Below are positions 44,764-50,815 of a stretch of 64,000 bases of DNA, piece after piece; the first letter of the stretch is position 1, and the number at the start of each line of letters is the position of its first letter. The translations under genes were made by a program, and so were the position numbers. Source of the stretch: Linyphia triangularis (Eukaryota; Arthropoda; Arachnida; Araneae; Linyphiidae); assembly GCA_963978545.1 (NCBI GenBank), contig CAXBTE010000056.1:1-64000 (forward strand), read 5' to 3'. The notes below the pieces were generated by a model. It searched no databases. It saw only the letters and a list, made by a program, of their open reading frames with translations, and had not been told where the DNA came from.

Positions 44764-47060
44764 ACATAACTTTGGTTGAGAAATCGATTAGCGCTCCCTT
44801 TAAAACTAGAAGGGAAACATTCTTCAAGGAAAGGGCGCAAAGAACTGCCAAACCACAGTTTTGTTCTTTAAAAATGGAGAGAGTTGACGTAAATTTGTGT
44901 ATGAAGAACCATACAACTTTGACGTCTGGAATTCATCCACAAATACAGATGATGAAGAAGATATTGGATGAATCATAGTTCTAATGAAGGAGTATTGAAA
45001 CATTGGACCATTAGGAGAGGGAGAGGGGGGAGGGGGAGTCTTATGAATGTGTCGGATGGTTGATGGAATGGCCGTATGTGTGGGTTGCTGCGCTTCTCTC
45101 AAGTGTTTGCAAATATTTGAACTTGCTTGCTCAGCTCTGAAGTTGCAGATCGAAAACAACAGCAAGTGTTCACAAAACAACCTTTTCGTTTTCTTTCTTG
45201 ACTTTGCATTTAATGTCATAAAATAAAAAATAGGCGTGGGAACGCCGTTCCACCTTCGAAAAAGGTAAAGGATCGCCGTTCCCACGCGTTCCCGCTCCAC
45301 TACACCCCTGCCTGTAATCTAATTTTCTCCACATTTCCAGGTTACTTTTATGCTGGAAATCAAGACATATATGCAGCTTTTTCTTAATCAGCTTTTAAAG
45401 CAGAGAATTTTTTTTTTCGTTGGTAAATGTTAACTCTTTTTTTTATAATTAGGTATAACTATAGAATTACAATAAACTATCTTCATATGGTTATTTAAGC
45501 AATTGCATGAGTTAATTTAAACAATTTTTCTTTACAAAGTTTTATAAGTACCCAATTAACATCAATATGGAAATATTTAAAAGTGTATTTTAGTAGAGTT
45601 GAATAGTTGGCATTGTTTTAATTTTCATGTTGCTAGAGGTATTGTTATGAGGGAAATATCAAACTGAAAAATCATAATGCCTCTAGACCACTGAATTGTC
45701 TGAATTTAGAGAGAATACCTTCTAAAAAGTCTTTTAAATGAAATTATCTTGTATTATTTTCTTAAATGAGACCAAATTTGGAAAAATATTACATGACAGT
45801 CAGAAAATTTCTACTAGTCACAATTGTCATGAAGTCTATAAATGTTGTAACTTGCAGATCAATGATTAAGTTGTTATGTAATTATTATTTATTCTTGAAA
45901 ATATAGCCTTGCTATTAAAGCTTTACCATACCTGTCGAGGATTAACTACGAGAGCTGAAAAATTCCGAGATTTGCCTGGATTTCCTTCTGTACTAAAAGA
46001 AATATGTTAAAGTTAATCGAATAGAAAAATAATTTAAGTTTTAAAACATAACTCATATTATTTTATTGCAATGTATAAAACCTGCCTTACAAACCTGAAT
46101 TTGTGGTAAACTATAAAATAGTTGTATGTTATATTTTTTTACTGACTACACTAATGTGAGCAATTTCAACTTTTAATGAGGATAAATTTTAAAATGATGA
46201 ACTTATTTCTAATTGCTACCAATTTTATGGGCTATTCTAAAAGCTCTGTACATTTCAACAAACAAAAGGCAATGGTTTGAAAAGTGGCAAAGTTAATTAT
46301 TTGGAATAATAATAGAAGCTACGCTTGCTTTAGATTGGGATAAGATGTTTGGAGCACTCAAAATAATGATCTAATATTTTGTAAAATGGTAAAGCACTGC
46401 TATTTAAGACAAAAATTAGGATGGTTACTTTGCGGCTTTATTGAAAATGAAAACTTACATAGATTCAGCAGATTTGTCATAAAATTTGGATTCTTTTAGA
46501 TGACCGAATTCACTTTCAAATCGAGAATTGGGTTCCTTTTTGTCTAGTCCTGTAACAAGAACCTCATTTGACCGTTTATATCCCTCATCTTGAGCACCAG
46601 AAACAGAGGAACTTTGCTTTGATGTTGAAGGAATAGGATCTACAGGATGAATGTTACCTTTCTGGGAGGATATTGCACCAGGTTTAAAGCAACGTGGATC
46701 CTGAAAATATCATAGTGGATCTTATTGCTTCAGTTACAACATAAGGTTAGAGTTCGCTTTAGAAGTAAATTTTGGTTAATATGTGCTATACGCTCCGCCC
46801 TTGGAGACTTTGTAAAATGCCGCCAAGTTGAATTGATACTACTACTAAATTTAACAAAAAGGTTTGCCAAAATGGAGGCCAAGTTGTAATAGCGCCGTGT
46901 TATCCTACTTGACACAAAATCAGAAAAGGGGGGGGGGGGGAGTGTATAACACATTATAACCTAATTTTTTTACATCACATCTTACCGTTAAAGACTCATC
47001 ATCAAAAGAATCATCAATATCCAGTGGTATGGAAAACTTTTGTGGAGATTTCTTATCCAT
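19110..47060 (-). CDS. ERCC1: ERCC1, XPF-ERCC1 endonuclease non-catalytic subunit (multi-exon, 3' end not found)
   Basis: Nine minus-strand exons (47060-46986, 46700-46459, 45992-45932, 41509-41406, 40419-40320, 31479-31403, 19945-19846, 19327-19256, 19178-19110) join in phase to exactly 900 bases. ERCC1 pairs with XPF to make the nuclease that cuts 5' of lesions in nucleotide-excision repair and acts in crosslink and single-strand-annealing repair. Residues 1-126: a disordered, Ser-rich N-terminus with KFSIPLDID, resembling the family's KFVIPLDED. About 127-253: the nuclease-like central domain ([69 protein letters not shown]). About 254-300: the tandem helix-hairpin-helix that binds XPF ([24 protein letters not shown]). 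In the human protein about 15 more residues follow; that exon was not located. The introns are heavily loaded with transposons. Confidence 0.92.
19256..19327 (-). CDS. ERCC1: ERCC1 exon 8
   Basis: Acceptor cttccag, donor TTCAAA|gtaagt; 24 codons, [20 protein letters not shown] then STFK. SVNKTD is nearly invariant in ERCC1 and forms the first helix-hairpin-helix. Confidence 0.94.
19846..19945 (-). CDS. ERCC1: ERCC1 exon 7
   Basis: Acceptor aattccacag, donor TCTCAA|gtaagg. It encodes [20 protein letters not shown] then [13 protein letters not shown], after a Ser codon split with exon 6. It matches the end of the central domain (PEEAGRYLETYK in man). Confidence 0.94.
20068..20231. mobile_element. 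pogo/Tigger-like MITE
   Basis: A 164-bp element with inverted ends CAGTAAAACCC at the left and GGGTTTGACTG at the right, flanked by TA on both sides (20066-20067 and 20232-20233). The interior has internal repeats of a TTTAACATGAAAT type. TA duplication and CAGT..AACCC ends are typical of pogo-type non-autonomous elements. It lies in ERCC1 intron 6. Confidence 0.75.
20380..20487 (-). mobile_element. tRNA-derived SINE head, degenerate
   Basis: On the minus strand an A box (TTTGGTTAGCACTC) and a B-box-like GACTTCAAATCCTGGG lie about 40 bases apart, as in a tRNA. The acceptor stem cannot be closed, so it is not a functional tRNA. No flanking duplication was identified. Confidence 0.5.
20490..21188. 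other. ERCC1 intron, no feature seen
   Basis: AT-rich intron sequence between the SINE remnant and the BEL/Pao insertion. Nothing recognised. Confidence 0.5.
21194..21459 (-). repeat. BEL/Pao 3' LTR
   Basis: 266 bp, TG...CA ends (minus strand starts TGTTACGTCATC, ends CTACA). It matches the other LTR with no difference that I can see. It contains a TTATAAG box about 25 bases from its minus-strand start. Confidence 0.96.
21461..21476 (-). other. Polypurine tract of the BEL/Pao element
   Basis: On the minus strand AAAAAAGGTGGGAGTA abuts the 3' LTR directly. Such a purine run primes plus-strand DNA synthesis. Confidence 0.8.
21486..26789 (-). CDS. BEL/Pao gag-pol polyprotein (1767 aa)
   Basis: One open frame from [11 protein letters not shown] to the stop near the 3' LTR. 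Domains in order, residues approximate: gag of the DUF1759 type (100-330); three zinc knuckles (350-415, first [14 protein letters not shown], last [14 protein letters not shown]); aspartic protease (470, [13 protein letters not shown]); reverse transcriptase (750-950), with [11 protein letters not shown] at about 825 and the active-site box FYVDNCVTG at about 896; RNase H (1050-1170, [10 protein letters not shown] and [10 protein letters not shown]); integrase zinc-binding domain (HHTNCHAG...CVRCRRY, about 1345-1400); integrase core with D (GVDLAGP, about 1421), D (YSDNGTNF, about 1478) and E (WWGGWWERL, about 1525); C-terminal DUF5641-like domain (1620-1690). The second Asp of the usual YVDD box is Asn here. 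Length and order are normal for a full-length BEL/Pao polyprotein, and no frame break is seen. Confidence 0.96.
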   Translation of the reverse strand: MTMEGENTKRKALRQSFTVCANNVEEVLRNDETTVNQLCLLQKQLLDKFSRLEAVQENIAQALLNDEDLATNYDEDFAKAETYRDRFCAVSTQLELKINMNIDASKSANAMEEKRKFKLPRLELKRFTGEPKDFLAFWSQFSKIHSDDNIPDEDKFQYLLQSVVPKSKAARLVESYPPTRENYSKVIVQLKDRFGRDELLVQIYVRDLLSLVMKNASGKGKVDLSELYDLLESKLLALESLGRTKEKFADFLEPLVESCLPEQVLRAWERSRSIDEASSGTADASVRSLERLMSFLRSEVQSEEMIILARSGLGVPQKNLPNRRDEEPSLPTNAVLINAGKEEGPAKFKCIFCSKQNHFSSDCFLAQKMSLKDKKSILIKNKACFKCFKLNHSARFCRNKFIKCGFCDDKSHQSLMCPKKEDIKVEDIKVESDPSITVIGNTLSNQSEVSNIYLQTIMIKISHKNKELVLRCLLDSGSENSYITQRAIEKLNLTPVAKQIMLHGLFGGKQTGPKQHSLYNFEISSLKSDFSCKIPVLSENKICGCLPKVRNILVLSELKEKYIDVPDIYSSHYEIDLLMGADSIGLILTGMSITLECGLTAVETKLGYTLMGKIKENFREHVVMSVPAISERQLSKPVVSMLSTQLSTFNIKELWDLETIGIRDPVENLKGNMRYAKAIEQFENNLNVLPDGRYELSLPFKTESKLPSNKSLTLKRHKRMCQGIIDKDCLESYVAVFKEWERLKIIEKVPDNEIKNDGYYMPHRPVYTPSKTTKIRPVFDAAARERSKPSLNDCLHRGPNLIELIPDILDRFRVYPIGISGDIEKAFLQLSITPKHKDFLRFFYPHESEEIIYRHCRVVFGVCSSPFLLAASIKHLLEHSPPQYRDLVNKLRHSFYVDNCVTGVFHAQEIHPFISKSEEIMKVGCFNLRAWESNVKGEGVTKSEGDTNVLGVVWNLDRDTLRCFIDKEQLGKTEQLTKRSMLSAIQRIFDPIGILTAATLQPKVWLQETWKLKLSWDDPLPPDLYNKFNKWFTDISLLEGLEIPRYCEANSSSDMHVFVDASKTAFAACVFLRSKTPFRIKLHLIRAKARVAPSKTVSIPRLELLACCVGARLAKSIQKALDLPDLTTTFWTDSMVALYWIKHYGEWSIFVANRVREIGEITPSENWRHVSDHLNPADVLSRGCSPRYLLDSKWCEGPAWLIEDSKNWPTTEINCAVKEVDSERRKVKLCHINVNNEEWYSNKFSNYHSIIRLTAWIKRFLDNCRKTPENRATGKLSCTEIERVEKVLIRSEQSKFFPDPNCAPIINVFKDDEGLLHVKTRITERKDDHSFLSPILLPENYTLTVRLIQYLHHTNCHAGTQILLSIIREKYWILKARKTVRNIVRKCVRCRRYSAKPAVTEPVALPPDRVRDTNVFEVLGVDLAGPLFLQNGEKVWIVLYTCAVFRAVHLELITSLSTENFLLSFRRFIARRGRPKIVYSDNGTNFRGAVAEFKNLDWESIERETEIQQIKWKFIPPTAAWWGGWWERLIRVVKDLLKRTLGNAILSYEELLTVLCDCESIINSRPLTYISEDSEDLVAITPAMFLMSNSSLDVTDLDLSDFAKFQKRVKFRSKLLKDLRSRFRKEYLGLLVEKSQKPSSRFLTVGEVVLIENPNKKGLYWPLAKVLELIPGRDGKIRSLRLKCGNSIIIRPIQRVFPLEVQSEDIPVAVTTPSDVPDVTDDPVQGPVNAESIPDASADDIHGISRYGRKVKPPKRLDLLNVTLFFE
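26815..26827 (-). other. Primer-binding site of the BEL/Pao element
   Basis: On the minus strand TGGCGTCCGCGAC starts 10 bases after the 5' LTR. It begins with TGG, the complement of a tRNA 3' CCA end. The tRNA species was not identified. Confidence 0.7.
26838..27103 (-). repeat. BEL/Pao 5' LTR
   Basis: 266 bp, same ends and sequence as the copy at 21194-21459. It supplies the promoter of the element on the minus strand. Confidence 0.96.
27390..28400 (-). pseudogene. piggyBac-type transposase relic
   Basis: Minus-strand fragments follow the piggyBac order. N-terminal low-complexity part (about 28300-28100); [20 protein letters not shown] (about 27995-27930), then a stop and [34 protein letters not shown] (about 27755-27695), whose Asp fits the catalytic core; [18 protein letters not shown]; and a C-terminal Cys/His finger [19 protein letters not shown] (about 27510-27455). 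Several stops and frameshifts make it non-functional. I did not find terminal repeats or TTAA boundaries. It lies in ERCC1 intron 6, sense with the host gene. Confidence 0.75.
28401..29860. other. ERCC1 intron, unassigned
   Basis: From about 28850 to 29560 the base composition is richer in CG dinucleotides than the surroundings (cgatc, cggaaatccg, ccgcgag), suggesting an unrecognised inserted element; the ORFs here (29205-29525) look like chance. A poly-A run lies at about 29641-29663. No family is recognised. Confidence 0.35.
29864..30275. repeat. Short repeats of ATTCGCGGATTTCCGC, duplicated cluster
   Basis: ATTCGCGGATTTCCGC occurs at about 29868, 30203 and 30235. Two clusters share the same tail (AATTCGCGGA followed by GAATCACATGTATG), at 29888-29909 and 30250-30276. 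GCGGATTTCCGC is itself near-palindromic. This is a local duplication of an unknown element. Confidence 0.5.
30281..31402. other. ERCC1 intron, no assigned feature
   Basis: A 113-codon minus-strand ORF (30189-30530), with an acidic stretch [12 protein letters not shown], overlaps the repeats above. I do not recognise it and would not call it a gene. The rest is AT-rich with T-runs. Confidence 0.4.
31403..31479 (-). CDS. ERCC1: ERCC1 exon 6
   Basis: Acceptor gttattcacag, donor CATGGAG|gttagt. It encodes [20 protein letters not shown] then LMVSW, with a split Ser codon. ILADCTL..W is diagnostic of the ERCC1 central domain. Confidence 0.94.
31480..32993. other. ERCC1 intron, no feature seen
   Basis: AT-rich intron. 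ORFs on either strand (31505-32145, 32800-33120) show no conserved content. Confidence 0.45.
33337..33489 (-). pseudogene. C-terminal end of a ZBED5/FAM200-like hAT transposase
   Basis: On the minus strand this reads [20 protein letters not shown] then [20 protein letters not shown] to a TAA at 33337-33339. This is the hAT dimerisation-domain ending typical of ZBED5/FAM200-type transposases. Its upstream half is at 39992-40206; the 6.5-kb element separates them within the codon stretch for SYLCESG. Confidence 0.85.
34560..34760 (+). repeat. Internal repeat, copy A
   Basis: Related to 38420-38600 (same orientation) and 38690-38850 (inverted). Shared parts include TATAGAAATTATAAATGATT and GTCTACAATTTGG..TTTTTATCTGG. 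All three lie inside the unclassified element, on either side of the nested hAT. Confidence 0.6.
35270..37746 (-). mobile_element. hAT-like transposon nested at the third level
   Basis: Inverted ends CAGGCCTTGCAAC (35270) and GTTGCAAGGCCTG (37734-37746) are perfect over 13 bases, with clusters of AAAAGGGAC just inside both. The flanking direct repeat CAATAG (35264-35269 and 37747-37752) is 6 bp; hAT elements normally make 8 bp, so the flanks may have mutated or the family differs. It contains a transposase pseudogene on the minus strand. Confidence 0.85.
35927..37542 (-). pseudogene. hAT-type transposase, frameshifted
   Basis: Consecutive minus-strand pieces: 37542-37093, with a BED-like finger remnant ([20 protein letters not shown] and a following H...H) and [20 protein letters not shown]; about 37085-37030, [20 protein letters not shown], whose DETT holds the first catalytic Asp of hAT enzymes; 37033-36599, [18 protein letters not shown] and [20 protein letters not shown]; 36575-36249; and 36277-35927. 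Frameshifts near 37090, 37025 and 36280 and a gap near 36590 break it. The order of motifs is that of a hAT-like transposase. No C-terminal dimerisation motif was recognised. Confidence 0.75.
38420..38600 (+). repeat. Internal repeat, copy B
   Basis: Same family as 34560-34760, same orientation. Shared AGGAATTATAAATGATTTGA and ATTCTTCCGTTAGCC-like start. Confidence 0.55.
38690..38850 (-). repeat. Internal repeat, copy C (inverted)
   Basis: The reverse complement matches copies A and B (GGTATTCTTCCGTTAGG, ACGTAAATGTATCGCC, GTCTACAATTGGGCAG). It follows copy B closely, in the opposite orientation. Confidence 0.55.
39182..39640 (+). repeat. Tandem duplication of a ~227-bp unit
   Basis: 39182-39408 and 39409-about 39637 are two diverged copies of one unit (TGTTTTCTTG..., TTGAGTGTTG.TATACTGG, ACAATTTGTTGTTTTA, TTTCAAACTAAT). 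It lies just inside the right TGACGT-rich end of the unclassified element. Left-end counterpart not seen. Confidence 0.8.
39992..40206 (-). pseudogene. Upstream fragment of the ZBED5-like hAT transposase
   Basis: Minus strand: [57 protein letters not shown], after which the 6.5-kb element interrupts it. A 12-base tandem duplication gives the repeated FFML. It matches the region just before CESGFS in ZBED5-type transposases. The frame starts inside the terminal repeat, so the N-terminal 80 percent of the enzyme is deleted. Confidence 0.8.
40320..40419 (-). CDS. ERCC1: ERCC1 exon 5
   Basis: Acceptor ttttcttttag, donor GATGTA|gtaagt. It encodes [20 protein letters not shown] then [13 protein letters not shown], part of the central domain. 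The donor was chosen to keep VDV and a consensus gtaagt; one three bases earlier (gtagta) is weaker. Confidence 0.94.
40930..41395. mobile_element. Foldback (MITE-like) element with ~110-bp inverted arms
   Basis: Left arm about 40950-41061 and right arm about 41273-41382 are inverted copies, e.g. TCCCTATACTCGCTGTGTTA against its complement near 41340-41359, with TAGCCCAGTGCA in both. The spacer of about 210 bases holds only a chance ORF. The right arm ends about 10 bases before ERCC1 exon 4. The copy is old (about 80-85 percent arm match by eye). No target duplication was fixed. Confidence 0.65.
41406..41509 (-). CDS. ERCC1: ERCC1 exon 4
   Basis: Acceptor caatttcattag, donor TTTCTAAG|gttagt. 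It encodes [20 protein letters not shown] then [15 protein letters not shown], the start of the central domain and nearly invariant across ERCC1 proteins (RGNP.LK..RNVPWEF). Confidence 0.96.
41510..43565. other. ERCC1 intron, unassigned
   Basis: AT-rich to about 43150. Then about 43160-43505 is less AT-rich and contains a 103-codon plus-strand ORF (43197-43508), with no motif I recognise, ending at an (AAT)n run. It could be part of an old repeat; I would not call it a gene. Confidence 0.4.
43566..45310. mobile_element. Non-autonomous hAT-like element
   Basis: Ends CAGTGGTGTAGTATAA (43566) and, reversed, CAGGGGTGTAGTGGAGCGGG (45310), flanked by the 8-bp duplication CCTGTAAT (43558-43565 and 45311-45318). 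The interior shows no transposase. It holds a G-rich stretch near 43650, a tRNA-like SINE head at about 44048, a poly-A run at about 44731-44760, and GGGAACGCCGTTCC-type palindromes near the right end. The 158-codon ORF at 44824-45300 is mostly low-complexity and probably not real. Confidence 0.85.
44048..44125 (+). mobile_element. tRNA-derived SINE head, degenerate
   Basis: The A-box-like TTGTGTGGTTAGAGCTC and the B-box-like CGTACGAATCCCG are spaced as in a tRNA (44055-44115), followed by AT-rich sequence and a T-run. Mutations in the B box and a missing acceptor stem argue against a functional tRNA. Confidence 0.5.
45319..45931. other. ERCC1 intron, no feature seen
   Basis: AT-rich intron between the hAT-like element and exon 3. 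Nothing recognised. Confidence 0.55.
45932..45992 (-). CDS. ERCC1: ERCC1 exon 3
   Basis: Acceptor atttcttttag, donor CGACAG|gtatgg. It encodes [28 protein letters not shown] across the junction matches SPRQRGNP of the family. Confidence 0.88.
46459..46700 (-). CDS. ERCC1: ERCC1 exon 2
   Basis: Acceptor gatattttcag, donor TCTAT|gtaagt; 80 codons plus a split one, open throughout. It starts [15 protein letters not shown] and continues Ser/Lys/Glu-rich. This is the unconserved, probably disordered N-terminal part, so phase and open frame are the support. Confidence 0.82.
46986..47060 (-). CDS. ERCC1: ERCC1 exon 1 with start codon
   Basis: The ATG at 47060-47058 sits in a strong start context (A at -3, G at +4). 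It encodes [20 protein letters not shown] then DESLT, donor TTAACG|gtaaga. KFSIPLDID resembles the KFVIPLDED stretch of vertebrate ERCC1. The 5' UTR lies above 47061. Confidence 0.88.
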
Positions 47061-47124
47061 GGTTACAACTTTTTTTTTACCCTGGTTATTTGGTATGTTG
47101 CTGGATTATATTTTACCTTATTTT

Positions 47125-47203
47125 TGCCCAGCGTCTGTTTGTTTTGTTTTTTGGAACTACCAACTGTCTATATCTGTCACTTACAAAGTGTTGCCCAGCG
47201 TCT
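47125..47203. promoter_or_regulatory. 12-base direct repeat upstream of ERCC1
   Basis: TGCCCAGCGTCT occurs twice, at 47125-47136 and 47192-47203, 65-143 bases upstream of the ERCC1 start codon. It could be a factor-binding site or a chance duplication within a 5' UTR. No known factor is assigned. Confidence 0.3.
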
Positions 47204-47322
47204 CCGGCAAATAAGCGTGTGCTTTGTTTGTATTTCTGGTTTCTAACGAACAACAAAGGATAATCGGGTTGAGCTGTTTATTTGGTGGTTTGATTAAAAT
47301 CCAGAAATAAGTAATTTATCTA

Positions 47323-47330
47323 TGACGTCA
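47323..47330. promoter_or_regulatory. CRE/ATF palindrome upstream of ERCC1
   Basis: TGACGTCA, the canonical CREB/ATF site, lies 263 bases upstream of the ERCC1 start codon, a plausible promoter position. The transcription start is not visible from sequence. Confidence 0.35.
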
Positions 47331-47973
47331 TATTTATTTTATTAATTATTATTAAAATTTAAACTCTTCTCTTAAAATTAATTCTTCATTAGTAATTATA
47401 TTTTATTTTCCAGTATTTTTAATAATTTTTTGAAATAAACAAAATTTGGATATTTAATGCATGTTTTTTAACTTGAAAGACGAATTTCTCAAAATGCCGA
47501 TTTTTCATGTTTGGGGGCACATAGCTAAAAATCTATTTGACATAAATGCTTGAAATCTCTAATATAACTTCTTTAAAATATTTAAGTATTTTAACTCGAG
47601 GAATAAATAATAAGTAGGAGAGCTTCATTGTATTACATCGTCAATTTATGATCTCCTTCGATACATTTGAGCAAGTGACGCTGCCCCTTCAATCTGTATT
47701 CTTCTGGATGGATGTATCCCACATGATGACATCTCCTGGATTAGCGTGGCAAGCTGCCTTAAAGACGAGGAGGAATCTCCGTAATATCACACGGACATAG
47801 CTAAGCAGCCAACATTCCAAACTGTCCTACCTATGACCCTTCTGAAGCAAGAAAGTATATTATGTACTTGGATTCAAGTAACATTTATGATTGGTATTAC
47901 TTAATTTATAATTCTAAGACTAATTACGTTCTGCAATATCTTAATTTTAAATTATACTTTTCTCTATACCTTA
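47331..47973. other. Upstream of ERCC1, no gene seen
   Basis: AT-rich to about 47630. A less AT-rich block at 47640-47840 has no open frame that I recognise and may be an old repeat. Confidence 0.4.
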
Positions 47974-47981
47974 AGTTCACT

Positions 47982-48584
47982 CAGTGGCGGCTCGTGGGTA
48001 TTAAAAGTGAGGGGGCCCAAATTAACAATTGCATGTCATGGGTGGGAAAAAACATGCAAATATCAAGACACATGAATTTCATGTAATTTTGTAAATGTTA
48101 CTTAAATATACATGGGAAAACAAAACTACAAGATTATTAAACAGTTAAATTATCTAAGCATACTGATATCTGATAAAGTAAATATTTCAATGTAAGGAAT
48201 TATATTATTGCAAAAACGACGCGACGTTTCGTTTGAGAATGGACGACGTCAGGAAGGGTAAAATGAATGTACTTGCACCTTTTGCTTTTGAAAATTAAAA
48301 ATGTAAGAAATCCGATACTCATTCACGGTTGAAAATTACTGGTTTGAAGCTTTAGCCGCTTTGCACCCTTATGTATGCGATCTGTACCCCCTTGCCACTG
48401 TCACAAAAAAAATAAGTGAAAGTATGAAAACCGATGTCACTTAATTTCTATTCTGTATTTAAGAAAAAGAAAACAAAGAGTTAGGGAAGAGTTATAAAAT
48501 AAATAAAGTCAAAACCTTGGTTAAATATTCTGTAGAAATCACAGGGGAAAATTTTTTCATCAAATATTACATGAATCATAGAAG

Positions 48585-48626
<42 letters not shown>

Positions 48627-50347
48627 GACAGCAACAATTTCAATTTTCGTAACTTTAGAGTAAATACTTAAATAAATAATTGTATAATGTTTTAAAATAA
48701 TTTAAATAAATCATTTTAAAGACATCGGTATTGCTCCTAATATTCAAGTCAATGATATTTCATGAATCAATTCATGCAAAATAATTTTGGCTTAACAGTA
48801 GAACTAATGAAAAATGCCATTAATTGCAATATTTTATTGCATTGAATTCTGCATTGATTCGTATTTGAGCATTGCAATAATTGCAAATGTGCAATATTTA
48901 TAAATTAGCAACCAAAGTCAAAGGTATTTTTATATTGACCAGTTCAATAGTTTTAATTTAAATTCCAAAAAATTAATAATTACTTGATTTGAGGATGAAT
49001 AATTACTTGAAAAATGCATTGCATATGCATCTCAAATTTGAGATGTCTTCTTACATTGAAACCAACCTGCAAAACATCCGATGGGGATCGATTCGACGAC
49101 GTTTCTCATGTGAATTGAATATATTGCCTCTGGTCAATGAGTTTTGACATAGCAATAGTTAAAAATAGATGTTTTACCATGATTCTTGATATTTTGAAAA
49201 GAAGTTGAGCAAACAATAAACTAGCTTCAAATTTTAATATTTTATTTAATTCAGAATTTATTTTGAGAATTGGATCCTACCTGAGTTAAGAATAAACATC
49301 GTTTCTTCAATTTTAAGAATACACAAATTTTATTTGACAATTTCAAATTGCTTGAATGATTTTGCTTTTTAAAGGGTGTAGGTTCATGACTCGGATTCTT
49401 TACTAAATGCTCATGAATTTTTTTCTGGTTACAGTAACTAGGTTTGCTTTATCCACATTTTACATATTACTTGGGATAGAGGGGGGGGGGGGTGAAAATT
49501 CTGTAACTGTGACGTTTATCTTTTAACTTTAACACAGCATTATACTATGGCTTAGTTCTAGTGGAGCCACTTATTTAGAGAAGAACATTTTTTATTCTCT
49601 GTATAGAAATTCTTCCGTTGATGGTATCGGATTTTAAGTTACGTTAATAATTTAATAGGATATCAAATATTAATGTGAGACAAATCACTTCTTCCGATCA
49701 TATGGACGACATTTAAATACTCAAACATTTTTCGGGAAAAAAGTAAATATCTAAATAAAAACAATTTGCAGAGAAAATCTTACTCTTACATTTTGAAAAA
49801 CAAAGAGCGAAAATGAATGCAATGGATATTTATTGTAGTCACTTTTTTCCCACCGTCATACTAGAGGACCAACGTGCAATCGCCGTCTCTACAAAAAATT
49901 GCCATTCCTTTACAAAGAAGTCCACCCCAGAGCAGAGCGATTAGGGATGTTTTAGAAATTTTGTATTTATGCTTTGGCAAAACAGGATGTCACGTGAAAG
50001 TCGCAACCTTATATGCCCTATCGGTTTCAAATTCAAGGTCGTCCGAAGAAGGGGTCATTTTGTCCCCAGGAAAACTAGCATATTTAAGCTTTAAGAGAAG
50101 GGTCGCTTTTTTACAGTAATGATTGTGATTGATTAACATTTTTTCGAGTTTGTTGCAAGAGCTCTCTGCTCCCTTCACAATAGTTAATGTCTAATGACAG
50201 AATAAATAAGTTTTAAGCTTTTTTTTTTAAATATTAAAGAAATCCCTCAACAAAACAATATTAACAAGCATATATGTAAGTGGGGCCAGGGTCCAAAAAA
50301 GTGTGGGGGCCCAGGCCCTCCCTGGCCCCCTGCACCAGCCGCCACTG
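47982..50347. mobile_element. hAT-like element, non-autonomous
   Basis: Ends CAGTGGCGGCTCGTGG (47982) and, reversed, CAGTGGCGGCTGGTGCAG (50347), flanked by the 8-bp duplication AGTTCACT (47974-47981 and 50348-50355). GGGGGCCC-rich subterminal parts appear at both ends. The interior includes a ~42-base A-run (48584-48625), a G-run (about 49483-49492) and only short ORFs (e.g. 49874-50119), with no transposase recognised. CAGTGGCGGCTCGT ends are common in arthropod hAT families. Confidence 0.88.
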
Positions 50348-50355
50348 AGTTCACT

Positions 50356-50595
50356 ATAAAATATATTGCATTTTAAAAATTTCCCAACAACCCTGGCTGA
50401 AGGATTACATCAATTACAATACCGAGCAACGAAAGCAAGCCATCACATCTTTCACTAAGGACTTCTGCCAACCTTCTCACATGCAGTGTTCAGTAAGAAA
50501 ATGTAAAACTTGAGAAATAGTGTGGATGTATACATGGGGGTTATCAGAAATATTTTCAGAGGGGAGCAGAATGCACCGAAGGAGGTGCAAGGCAG
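50356..50595. other. Intergenic, no feature seen
   Basis: No gene or repeat family recognised. Confidence 0.5.
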
Positions 50596-50815
50596 TTAAT
50601 TTTTTGTTGTTTTAACTTTGATTTTTCAACTGGTTATTTTAATGAAATTTTACTAATAGTTATGCATTAAATTCCTCGTCCATTAATATTTTGAAACCTG
50701 TCTCATACTTCTATTTCCCTTGAATCATGCCACTTTTCTTCACATTATTTTTAATTTTCAAAATCCAGTGGGGTGCAAGTGTACTCTTCGTGCACCTAGT
50801 GCCCATGGATGTACA
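50596..50815 (+). repeat. Dispersed repeat family 2, copy 1
   Basis: About 220 bases resembling 54704-54925. Shared parts include TTTAACTTTGATTTTTCA, ATATTTTGAAACCT/ATATTTTAAAACCT and CCACTTTTCT.CACAT, ending at GTGGGG in this copy and a long G-run in the other. Probably a small transposon or SINE-like unit. Confidence 0.65.

Noticed and set aside
44824..45300. 158-codon minus-strand ORF
   Set aside because: Low-complexity Pro/Ser stretch inside a non-autonomous hAT element; no transposase motif.
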